From an uncultured Clostridia bacterium (GTDB lineage Bacteria; Bacillota; Clostridia; Lachnospirales; Lachnospiraceae), in the NCBI GenBank assembly GCA_946403295.1, contig CAMIZL010000024.1, positions 1 through 32,134 on the forward strand: a stretch of DNA of 32,134 nucleotides, in the 5' to 3' direction. The notes beneath the pieces are model-generated. The model did no database searches. It was given only the letters and a program-made list of their open reading frames with translations, and was not told where the DNA came from. The translations under genes were made by a program, and so were the position numbers. Of this stretch, positions 26,022 to 32,134 are shown piece after piece. Position 1 is the first letter of the stretch. Each line of letters begins with the position of its first letter.

Positions 26022-27659
26022 ATGGAGTGGAAAACAAAGAGCATTGTGGGAAATGCTTTTAAAACTGTATACGGCAAAGGTGTCAAGGCTTGCTTGATGC
26101 TTATTTTTGCTGTGTTTCTTTTCTCCTACATCGGGATCAGGGCTCCTTTGCAGACAACTTTTGTAAACCGTATCGACCACTGGGTGGGCATTGATTATGC
26201 GCCGTCTGCCAGCAACGTGGAGTTGCTTCGCGAATATGCCGCAAATTCAGGGATCGTAAGCTCGCTTCCGTCCTTCGTTTCGGAATATCTTTTGACCATA
26301 TTTGACGGCTGCACAAGAAGCTTTTCATGGGTGATCCGATTCTTTACGCTAAACAACGTCTACTATGCGCAGAATCTGGGGGAAGTCATAGCCGCGCTGA
26401 TAATGACCGCGGTTATATCCATTGTGGTGCGCGTTTTTGTAATGATCTGGGTGAATCTGGGTCTTTACCGATACTGCATGGAATGCAGGCACGACAAAAA
26501 TGTGCCGCTACGCCGTCTGATCAGTCCGTTTCAGGCCGGATTAAAGAAAAATGAATTCAAGGTCATGTTTACACGCGAGCTCGTTCTTCTTTTGTGGTCC
26601 TTCACGATCGTCGGGTGGTTTTATTACACATACAAGTACATGATGGTCCCCTATCTGCTCGCCGAGGATCCGTCCATCAGCTGGAAAGAAGCGAAAAAGC
26701 TTTCCTCCGACATGACTGACGGCTATAAATTCAAGATTTTCAAGACTCATCTTTCGGTATTTTATCTTTTCATAGTTCTCTTTGTGCCGTTCCTCGGCCT
26801 TATTACGGGTCTGCCCACGCTCACTATGCTGGATACCGAAATATATTTTACTCTTCGCGCGAGATCCGATATCGACCGTTCTCACTTTGTCGAGCCGCTT
26901 TTTGATGAAGACGCCTATGTCGTAAGGAAGGCCTCCGGCTCGCTTGCATCATCCGCTTCTTCGGAGGCCGGTGCCCTTGCGACCCGGAATACCAAACTCT
27001 CCTCTTCGGAGGCCGGTGCCCTTGCGACCCGGAATACCGAGCTCTCCTCTTCGGAGGCCGACGCCTATGTCCTTAAGAACGTGAAATTCGCGCCCAAACT
27101 GCATGTCGGACATTTTACCGAGTATTCGCTCACGGATTTCATATACATGTTTTTTGTCTTTGGGATCGGCGGATGGATATGGGAATGCGGACTGTATGTC
27201 GTCCGCGATCACATGATAGTCAACCGCGGGTCACTGTATGGTCCGTGGATCCCCATCTATGGCTTTGGCGGCGTATTGATCGTATTTCTTCTCGATCGTT
27301 TTAAAGATAATAAGATCCGCGTTTTCCTGATCGGGACAGGCATCAGTGCCGTGCTTGAATACTTTGTCAGCTTCATGCTTGAATTTGTGTTCAATTCCTC
27401 ATATTGGAACTACGACGAGGATTTTCTAAACATCAACGGCAGGATCTGCATTTCGGGACTCACCGCCTTCGGCATCGGAGGTCTGGCAGCCGTTTATCTG
27501 CTGGCTCCGACCGTCTCAGCCTTCGCCGAAAAACTAAAGCCCCACACAAGGAAAGCCCTTGCGATAGGATTTTGCTGTCTGTTCTTTGCCGACCTGATAT
27601 TCTGCATCGTCTTTGGATTCAACTCCGGTGAAGGTATCAGTGGGAACATCGCGCAATGA
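26022..27659 (+). CDS. Membrane protein with DUF975-like region and CmpB-type (PF06541) putative permease domain
   Basis: This is a 545-residue protein. The N-terminal half (about 1-285) has about five helices and the DUF975-like motif MVPYLLAEDPSISWKEAKKLS. A repeat-rich, Ser/Ala/Glu linker (about 305-350) follows. The C-terminal half (about 365-535) resembles the ABC_trans_CmpB family: GGWIWECGLYVVRD, NRGSLYGPWIPIYGFGG, VLEYFVSFMLE and NINGRICISG. Both parts are common in Firmicutes as separate or joined proteins; the transport role is only predicted, and no ATPase gene is near. AGGAG lies about 10 nt before the ATG. The linker holds in-frame 45-bp repeats. Confidence 0.8.
   Translation: MEWKTKSIVGNAFKTVYGKGVKACLMLIFAVFLFSYIGIRAPLQTTFVNRIDHWVGIDYAPSASNVELLREYAANSGIVSSLPSFVSEYLLTIFDGCTRSFSWVIRFFTLNNVYYAQNLGEVIAALIMTAVISIVVRVFVMIWVNLGLYRYCMECRHDKNVPLRRLISPFQAGLKKNEFKVMFTRELVLLLWSFTIVGWFYYTYKYMMVPYLLAEDPSISWKEAKKLSSDMTDGYKFKIFKTHLSVFYLFIVLFVPFLGLITGLPTLTMLDTEIYFTLRARSDIDRSHFVEPLFDEDAYVVRKASGSLASSASSEAGALATRNTKLSSSEAGALATRNTELSSSEADAYVLKNVKFAPKLHVGHFTEYSLTDFIYMFFVFGIGGWIWECGLYVVRDHMIVNRGSLYGPWIPIYGFGGVLIVFLLDRFKDNKIRVFLIGTGISAVLEYFVSFMLEFVFNSSYWNYDEDFLNINGRICISGLTAFGIGGLAAVYLLAPTVSAFAEKLKPHTRKALAIGFCCLFFADLIFCIVFGFNSGEGISGNIAQ
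26959..27066 (+). repeat. In-frame 45-bp tandem repeat in the linker of the DUF975/CmpB-like gene
   Basis: Units begin near 26959, 27004 and (partial) 27049. They encode SSEAGALATRNT-type repeats of 15 residues. The first two units are nearly identical, which points to recent duplication. Confidence 0.85.
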
Positions 27660-27660
27660 G

Positions 27661-27768
27661 CCAAAACAGAACAAAAACTCTCACAATATGTGCCAAGATA
27701 GAACAAAAACCTTCCCGATATATGCCAAGATAGAACAAAAACCTTCCCGATATGTACCAAAATTAATA
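27661..27768 (+). repeat. Three tandem 32-bp repeats and a partial fourth, noncoding
   Basis: Units start at 27661, 27693, 27725 and (partial) 27757, each with CCAA, (A)GAACAAAAAC and a (C/G)ATAT end. The first unit differs most, and the second and third are almost identical. The array begins right after the stop codon of the gene before it and ends at a terminator, so it lies in the 3' end of that transcript. Confidence 0.85.
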
Positions 27769-27769
27769 A

Positions 27770-27797
27770 ATGCGACCCGCCGGGGTCGCATATTTTT
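27770..27797 (+). terminator. Intrinsic terminator of the DUF975/CmpB-like gene
   Basis: A perfect 9-bp stem, ATGCGACCC/GGGTCGCAT (27770-27778 with 27783-27791), has a GCCG loop and is followed by ATTTTTT. Confidence 0.88.
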
Positions 27798-27814
27798 TGC
27801 CTTAAAAAGGGTAC

Positions 27815-27871
27815 CGGGCCGGTAGCAAGAATAGCACCGACCCGTCTGGGAGCGTCCTGATTAATCAGGAC
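27815..27871. promoter_or_regulatory. Hairpin and 18-bp perfect palindrome between genes
   Basis: A 9-bp hairpin with one mismatch (27815-27823 with 27836-27844) is followed by GTCCTGATTAATCAGGAC (27854-27871), a perfect palindrome. The latter could be an operator for a dimeric regulator of the lipoprotein gene at 28072. The rest of 27872-28020 is very AT-rich with no other feature seen. Confidence 0.4.
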
Positions 27872-28026
27872 AATGTTATTATGCCGTATTTTTTACTTTT
27901 TTGCAAGTGTAAATTTTTATTTTTTTTATCAAAATAAATTGTCTGTTTTTTATCCTTTAATTCTGCTCTTCTGTATCGTTTTTGCTATCGTTTTTTCATC
28001 AACGCTTATTTTTTTTACCGTCCATA

Positions 28027-28035
28027 TGGTATAAT
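28027..28035 (+). promoter_or_regulatory. Extended -10 promoter of the zinc-finger lipoprotein gene
   Basis: TGG-TATAAT (28027-28035) is an extended -10 element with no good -35 hexamer. A run of eight T residues lies just upstream. Confidence 0.55.
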
Positions 28036-28071
28036 TATCGGTAAATACTACGAAAGGGGACATTAACGCTT

Positions 28072-29352
28072 ATGAATAATCATGCCGAAACAAAACGAAC
28101 AAAAACATTCATTAAAGCTATAGCGTTATCACTGATCATCGTGCTCTCCTGCTCTGTGCTCATATCCTGTTCTTGTGAAGCTCCGATCGATGAAACAGCG
28201 CTCACACCCACTTCGGAACCGCAGCCGTCCCCTGTACCTTCACCTGCCGCACCTCCCGTTACGGAGTCCGGCGAGACCGACTGGCAGGCAGTGCTCAGTC
28301 GCAGCAGTGCTGTTGTTTACCTCACGATAAATCCCGAAGTTGCCCTTTATGTGGATGAAAACAATTTCGTCATATGCGGTGACTGCCTTAATGACGATGC
28401 CCGCGAAGCATATTCGGGCATAAACTTTTATGGTACAACAATAGACGAATGTACCAAGCTCGTCATCGAAGCGGCGATCGATCAAAAATACCTTACCTCA
28501 TATAAAGAAGTCAAAGTCGATGTCGCAGTGCTCGACGAGAGCGCCGACAGCAGCACGATCAAGGAAAAAGCTCAGGAATCCGTAAACGAAACGGCATCCC
28601 GTCATGATATGTCCATAAACGTTGTGGTTTCCGACTTCGATCAAAATGGCAAGGTCCTTTGTTTCGAATGTCACGGCTCGGGCAAGTGCATCTACTGCGA
28701 TACCTGCGACCCTTGCGAATTATGCCACGGCGTGGGCGATATGATCTGCGAACATTGTAACGAAGGTTATGTCACATGCTCTTTTTGTAACGGCATTACG
28801 GAATCCGAGCAATTCATCACCGAAATCATAGACATGGATGTCGAATACTGCAAACTCTGCGGTTTCCCGGTAAGCGAGACCGACCACATATGCCCTATCT
28901 GTAAAGGTTCGGGCAAGGCTCCCTGCCATATGTGCGGCGGCGTGGGACGAACATTTTGTACCGAGTGCTCCGGCAAGGGCTACCACATACTCGACAGAGA
29001 CAACTCGAAAGCCGAATGCAGCCGATGCGGCGGTACGGGTCTTAAGCATTGCAACGAATGTGACGGTACCGGTTATGAGCCGGAACCCTGTCCCGTATAC
29101 TGCAACCACCCCGGCGATATGCATGAATTTAGAAACGAACCCACGGAAGTGATGATCGATAATCCCAATTGGTGTCCTTATTGCCGGGGTCAGGGGACTT
29201 TCCTCTGCAATCATTGCAACGGCGATTATATCCACACCTGCCCCGCTTGCGAGGGCACAGGCATCACTCCTTGCGGAATGTGTACGGAAAACGGCGCGCA
29301 TAAAAAAGGCGTTTGCGCAATATGCCTCGGCACCGGAATGATCGAACCTTAG
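28072..29352 (+). CDS. Lipoprotein with RsgI-like domain and multiple DnaJ-type zinc-finger motifs
   Basis: This is a 426-residue exported protein. Its lipobox is LISC with Cys33, followed by a Thr/Pro/Ser linker (about 38-70). Residues about 78-205 (VVYLTINPEVALYVDENN, CLNDDAREA, then GTTIDECTKLVIEAAI) resemble the extracytoplasmic domain of RsgI-type anti-sigma factors, but there is no RsgI cytoplasmic domain. Residues about 200-426 carry around fifteen CxxC pairs, many as CxxCxGxG repeats (CSRCGGTGLKHCNECDGTGY, for example) like the DnaJ zinc-binding region. There is no J domain. Zinc-finger repeats of this kind outside the cell are unusual. The ribosome site is poor (AAAGGGG about 12 nt upstream). 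No SigI-like gene is near. Confidence 0.85.
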   Translation: MNNHAETKRTKTFIKAIALSLIIVLSCSVLISCSCEAPIDETALTPTSEPQPSPVPSPAAPPVTESGETDWQAVLSRSSAVVYLTINPEVALYVDENNFVICGDCLNDDAREAYSGINFYGTTIDECTKLVIEAAIDQKYLTSYKEVKVDVAVLDESADSSTIKEKAQESVNETASRHDMSINVVVSDFDQNGKVLCFECHGSGKCIYCDTCDPCELCHGVGDMICEHCNEGYVTCSFCNGITESEQFITEIIDMDVEYCKLCGFPVSETDHICPICKGSGKAPCHMCGGVGRTFCTECSGKGYHILDRDNSKAECSRCGGTGLKHCNECDGTGYEPEPCPVYCNHPGDMHEFRNEPTEVMIDNPNWCPYCRGQGTFLCNHCNGDYIHTCPACEGTGITPCGMCTENGAHKKGVCAICLGTGMIEP

Positions 29353-29403
29353 AGTATACCTTTATCAGCAGATACTCTTGTTTCCGGCCTGATATGAGGT
29401 TCT

Positions 29404-29461
29404 TATATGTCGAGCCGCATACCTCGGATCCGGCCATGATTTTTACATGTCGAGCCGCATA
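29404..29461. repeat. Direct repeat duplicating the 3' end of the GNAT gene
   Basis: Two 18-bp copies with one mismatch (29404-29421 and 29444-29461) are 40 bp apart. The right-hand copy includes the GNAT stop codon and last codons, and the left-hand copy lies just past the stop. Confidence 0.75.
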
Positions 29462-29922
29462 TCCCTATATTTCGAATTCTTGTCGGCAAACCCGACCTTC
29501 TTGTAAACCGGATACCCCTTATCGGTTGCTTTCAGGTCAACAAAGCTCAAGTGCTTCTCCCGTGCAAATTCGACCAGATTTTTCATGATCCGCGTGCAGA
29601 TCCCTTTGCCCCTGTACTCCTTCTCGGTGAACACACTGTAGACCTCTCCGACAAGGCCGTTCGGCATGTTCGGATTTGCCGGTTTTTCAATGATCAAAAG
29701 ATATGCCACTGCCACAAGCCTTCCCTCCGCTCTCGCGACAAAAACGTTAAGCTCTCTTCCAAGCTTCTTCTCAAAATACCCGGGCAGCTGTTCCTCCATC
29801 GCACGGCGCTCCGATTCGCTGACCGAACCGAAATCATCCTCTATATACGCAATCCGAAGCCTCACCAGATCCGGAATATCATCCTTATTTGCAGTATCAA
29901 AAATCAGATCACTCTTGTCCAT
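29443..29922 (-). CDS. GNAT-family N-acetyltransferase
   Basis: The 159-residue enzyme belongs to the GNAT superfamily, which transfers acetyl groups from acetyl-CoA to amines. The acetyl-CoA-binding segment is VFTEKEYRGKGICTRIMKNLVEFA, with YRGKGI as the pyrophosphate-binding loop. The preceding VAVAYLLII and the following LSFVDLKATDKGYPVYKKVGF complete the fold. The substrate cannot be read from the sequence. AGAGGAG lies about 9 nt before the ATG. The gene has its own extended -10 promoter and is convergent with the lipoprotein gene, with a weak AGAGTAT/ATACTCT dyad (29351-29378) between them. Confidence 0.88.
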   Translation of the reverse strand: MDKSDLIFDTANKDDIPDLVRLRIAYIEDDFGSVSESERRAMEEQLPGYFEKKLGRELNVFVARAEGRLVAVAYLLIIEKPANPNMPNGLVGEVYSVFTEKEYRGKGICTRIMKNLVEFAREKHLSFVDLKATDKGYPVYKKVGFADKNSKYRDMRLDM

Positions 29923-29959
29923 GCCTTTTATCTCCTCTCCGAATCTTTAGATGCATATT

Positions 29960-29968
29960 ATTATAGCA
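29960..29968 (-). promoter_or_regulatory. Extended -10 promoter of the GNAT gene
   Basis: On the minus strand TGC-TATAAT (29960-29968), 38 nt before the start codon. No good -35 hexamer is visible. Confidence 0.5.
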
Positions 29969-29985
29969 TTTTATTCCAAGCAATG

Positions 29986-29994
29986 TGATATAAT
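29986..29994 (+). promoter_or_regulatory. Extended -10 promoter of the HEYGH protein gene
   Basis: TGA-TATAAT (29986-29994), divergent from the GNAT promoter. The preceding bases ATG are shared with the promoter at 31254-31262 (ATGTGATATAAT in both). Confidence 0.5.
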
Positions 29995-30069
29995 GATCCG
30001 TACACGAGAGCGCTTAACGCTTATGCCAAAAACATAACATTTCAAAACAAGGGAAGCATAGATCAAGTT

Positions 30070-30495
30070 ATGACACTACGACGTATTATTTTTATTGTAT
30101 TAAATTGTACCTGGGGAATAGGCGCAACACTAGTCGGTCTGTTCTTCTTCATAAAACACAGGAAATGCACGCACCGGATCTACCGGGGAGCGATAGAAAC
30201 ATGTTGGGAAAAACCTTATGCGGGACTCAGCCTCGGATTGTTCATCTTTACACCAAATGTAAACCCGGAACACACGTTGAAAGTGCGGGTTCATGAATAT
30301 GGGCATTCCGTTCAGAACATCGTTCTCGGACCGCTCATGCTGATCGTCGCGTTGTTCTCCGTGATCTGGGCAAATCACCCGCATTTTGTCAAGAAACGCA
30401 AGGAACAACACATCCCCTACACCGCTTGTTTTGTGGAATCCTGGGCAAGCCGTTGGGGCGAGGCAGTCACAAAAGAAAGTGCTATTTGGGACTGA
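30070..30495 (+). CDS. Small membrane protein with HEYGH motif
   Basis: This is a 141-residue protein. A first membrane helix lies at about 5-28, a hydrophobic segment at about 50-62 and another helix at about 85-102. Between them lies VRVHEYGHSVQN, a HExxH metal-binding motif (His75, Glu76, His79). The C-terminal part has WASRWGEAV, with a conserved-looking Glu-Ser-Trp-Ala. I recall related small proteins in Lachnospiraceae with HEYGHxxQ, but do not know a function. HExxH suggests a membrane-associated metallopeptidase or metal-binding protein; the short length makes activity uncertain. No strong ribosome site is seen (GGGAAG about 15 nt upstream). Confidence 0.7.
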   Translation: MTLRRIIFIVLNCTWGIGATLVGLFFFIKHRKCTHRIYRGAIETCWEKPYAGLSLGLFIFTPNVNPEHTLKVRVHEYGHSVQNIVLGPLMLIVALFSVIWANHPHFVKKRKEQHIPYTACFVESWASRWGEAVTKESAIWD

Positions 30496-30687
30496 ACCGC
30501 GACCGGATTGTTCCGAAAGAAATCACCAAATCTGACTTCAGTATCTGTTCACTCTATCATAAATAAGAGGACTTACCAAGCTATGGTCTGCAAACTTTTG
30601 ATCCGAACAGTGAGATCGCGGTACCTGAGATGACATCATCCGACAGATGAAACAGAGTTGGATGTGAGCGACGGAAAAGGAGAAGAC

Positions 30688-31155
30688 ATGAGATCCTACA
30701 AAAAAGCATTGGCATTTACCCTGTGTGTATTTTTTTGCATCTGTATGATCGGATGTGGCAAGGACGATAACGAGGAGGCATTGATGAACCCGATTATAAG
30801 CACAAGTACAGATCTGAAACTTGTTGAAAGATTGTTCCCTTCATTGGAAGGTGCTGTTTCTCTGGAGATGGAGCAACTCAAATACGGAGGCAGCGAGGGT
30901 ACTGACAAGCTGCCCGGACCCACCGACTATATCTACAGAGGATATATCGTACTTTCCGACGAAAAGGCCGGGCTGTACACAAACACCTATAATTTTACCG
31001 CGACCGAAGCGAAAGTTCCGTTCGAATCGATCAAAGAGCGCACGGGCAATTGGAAATATTCGTATGATTTCACTAAAGAGATAATTCCCGCGGGATATGT
31101 CGGAACCGTGTGGATTGACGGAAACACGTTGCTCTTTGACTTCGGCACCATGTAA
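30688..31155 (+). CDS. Small lipoprotein of unknown function
   Basis: This 155-residue exported lipoprotein has its lipobox at MIGC (Cys23). The mature part is mixed alpha/beta with several aromatic residues (YIYRGYIVLSDEKAGLY, WKYSYDF, GTVWIDGNTLLFDFG). I do not recognise the family. The start at 30688 has AAGGAG 5 nt upstream; an in-frame ATG ten codons earlier (30658) has no site. The 192 bp before it hold no clear promoter; ACCGCGA (30496-30502) and TCGCGGT (30616-30622) are complementary over a long distance. Confidence 0.75.
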   Translation: MRSYKKALAFTLCVFFCICMIGCGKDDNEEALMNPIISTSTDLKLVERLFPSLEGAVSLEMEQLKYGGSEGTDKLPGPTDYIYRGYIVLSDEKAGLYTNTYNFTATEAKVPFESIKERTGNWKYSYDFTKEIIPAGYVGTVWIDGNTLLFDFGTM

Positions 31156-31253
31156 ATCTGTTGCGGGATCGTTCTATCCCTTGAAGAGATCATCACATCT
31201 CATGATCACTCCTCTTCCGGGTACAAGTTACGCCTGATTTTTTAACGCTTATG

Positions 31254-31262
31254 TGATATAAT
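31254..31262 (+). promoter_or_regulatory. Extended -10 promoter of the Big_2 protein gene
   Basis: TGA-TATAAT (31254-31262), preceded by TTAACGCTTATG (31242-31253). The closest -35 candidate is CTGATT (31234-31239, 17-nt spacer), which is weak. Confidence 0.55.
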
Positions 31263-31309
31263 CTTAACTGACATTTCAAAGACAGATAAGCAAATCGGAG
31301 GTACATTTT

Positions 31310-32038
31310 ATGAATAGAATTACCAAAATCCTGCTCAGCGCGGTTCTCGCACTCGCGCTTATCGTTACAGTATTTGCGCCGTTTGACACCGTTGCCGCTC
31401 GCGCAGACGGCGACAAAGAATCCGTGCATATCCTCTACCGCACCACAGACGGCGAACTAAAGGCTGTTTGGAACTTCGAGGTAAAAAAAGACACCGGCAA
31501 TGATGTGCCTGCCGACCTTATGACGGGCTACGACCCCGAGGGGATCATCGGAACTATCGAAGATCTCAATAACATCCGCGGGATCATCGTCCTTAAGTTC
31601 AGACCGGACCGCGATACCGAGACCGCTCCCGAGGATCTGGAAGCTTTTATAAAGACTCTTACCAAGATAGACACCTTCCAGACATCAACCGCATTCGGAA
31701 ATCTTTGGACCTATGACGACCCCTCAGGCGAATTCGATTGGGGCGGATCGCTTCTTCTGAAAGCCGATTCAAGGTTCCTGGTACAGAAGATCACGATTGA
31801 AAACGCTCCTCAGACTCTTAAAGTCGGCAAGTCGATAAAGCTCAAGGCAACCCTCGAGCCCGAAGACGCGTTAACCCGCGAACTCAAGTGGAAAGTCAGC
31901 AACAAGAAATATGCCAAAATCACCAAGACCGGCAAACTCACAGCCCTCAAGGCAGGCAAAGGCAAGACCGTCAAAGTGACCGCCACCGCAACCGACGGAA
32001 CAGGCTGTAATGTAACTATCAAAGTCAAGATCAAATAA
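31310..32038 (+). CDS. Secreted protein with C-terminal Big_2 (Ig-like) domain
   Basis: This 242-residue exported protein has a signal peptide (about 1-32) ending in AARA. Residues about 35-155 are an unrecognised domain with many Asp and Thr residues. Residues about 160-242 form a bacterial Ig-like domain of the Big_2 type (LKVGKSIKLKATLEPEDA, then ITKTGKLTALKAGKGKTVKV). GGAGGT lies 7 nt before the ATG. No anchor motif is seen. Such Ig-like domains are common in clostridial surface and secreted proteins; the function of the N-terminal domain is unknown. Confidence 0.8.
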   Translation: MNRITKILLSAVLALALIVTVFAPFDTVAARADGDKESVHILYRTTDGELKAVWNFEVKKDTGNDVPADLMTGYDPEGIIGTIEDLNNIRGIIVLKFRPDRDTETAPEDLEAFIKTLTKIDTFQTSTAFGNLWTYDDPSGEFDWGGSLLLKADSRFLVQKITIENAPQTLKVGKSIKLKATLEPEDALTRELKWKVSNKKYAKITKTGKLTALKAGKGKTVKVTATATDGTGCNVTIKVKIK

Positions 32039-32060
32039 CAGATAGCTCGTACTCATACAG

Positions 32061-32122
32061 GGAGCGTTTAGGATAACATGCGGGAATCCTCGGTAATTCA
32101 ATTGCCGAGATGAAAGCGCTCC
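32061..32122. other. Nested inverted repeats after the last gene
   Basis: An inner 10-bp stem with one G-U pair (32089-32098 with 32100-32109) lies within an outer 6-bp pair, GGAGCG/CGCTCC (32061-32066 with 32117-32122). No T-tract follows, so it is not a classical terminator. It could be a structured 3' end or a small RNA; it lies 23 bp after the stop codon of the Big_2 gene. Confidence 0.35.
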
Positions 32123-32134
32123 TACTGCACCCAT

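Noticed and set aside
28720-29301. Minus-strand open frame opposite the zinc-finger lipoprotein
   Set aside because: Its low-complexity Ala/Thr-rich translation is the mirror of the Cys/Gly repeats; no start signal.

Overview
The window looks like chromosomal DNA of a motile, Gram-positive, anaerobic Clostridia-type bacterium, most likely Lachnospiraceae or a relative. The reasons are strong AGGAGG-type ribosome sites, TTGACA/TATAAT-type promoters, lipoprotein signal peptides, Ig-like secreted proteins, a monofunctional biotin ligase, three chemoreceptors, and DUF4037 and DUF975/CmpB-type proteins. These assignments rest on reading motifs by eye; no database search was run. No tRNA, rRNA, transposase, phage gene or CRISPR array was seen, and coding style is fairly even.

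Layout. 1-3.4 kb: a secreted repeat protein, a small membrane protein and a DUF4037 nucleotidyltransferase-like gene, all on the minus strand. The DUF4037 gene seems to lack a normal start codon. 3.6-9.0 kb: biotin ligase, then a MoxR ATPase / DUF58 / membrane transglutaminase operon, a conserved trio thought to act at the cell envelope. 9.3-13.0 kb: two tandem membrane chemoreceptors ending in a strong bidirectional terminator. 13.0-18.0 kb (minus): polar amino-acid ABC transporter (binding protein, permease, ATPase), a CntK-type histidine racemase and an NhaC-family antiporter. This reads as one unit for uptake, racemisation and exchange of an amino acid, probably histidine. A leader that can fold as a pseudoknot lies before the antiporter gene.

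18.0-18.5 kb: an unusual divergent intergenic region with two unrelated three-copy tandem arrays (42 bp and 39 bp), a minus-strand terminator hairpin and a good plus-strand promoter, leading into an auxin-efflux-carrier permease. 19.6-23.5 kb (minus): a cyclic-di-GMP phosphodiesterase (degenerate GGDEF plus apparently intact EAL) with a C-terminal repetitive beta-rich domain, and a secreted Ig-like/DUF6935-like protein with an Asp-rich linker. 23.6-25.9 kb: a FIST sensor protein followed 18 bp later by a soluble chemoreceptor, probably a two-protein cytoplasmic receptor.

26.0-32.0 kb: single genes, each with its own promoter. They are a DUF975/CmpB membrane protein with an internal 45-bp repeat, a lipoprotein joining an RsgI-like domain to many DnaJ-type CxxCxGxG motifs, a GNAT acetyltransferase, a small HEYGH membrane protein, a small lipoprotein and a secreted Big_2 protein. 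The 12-mer TTAACGCTTATG occurs three times in this part, each time just before or at the start of a gene. The points most worth following are the histidine-racemase operon with its leader RNAs, the DUF4037 start, the zinc-finger lipoprotein and the repeat-bearing leaders.
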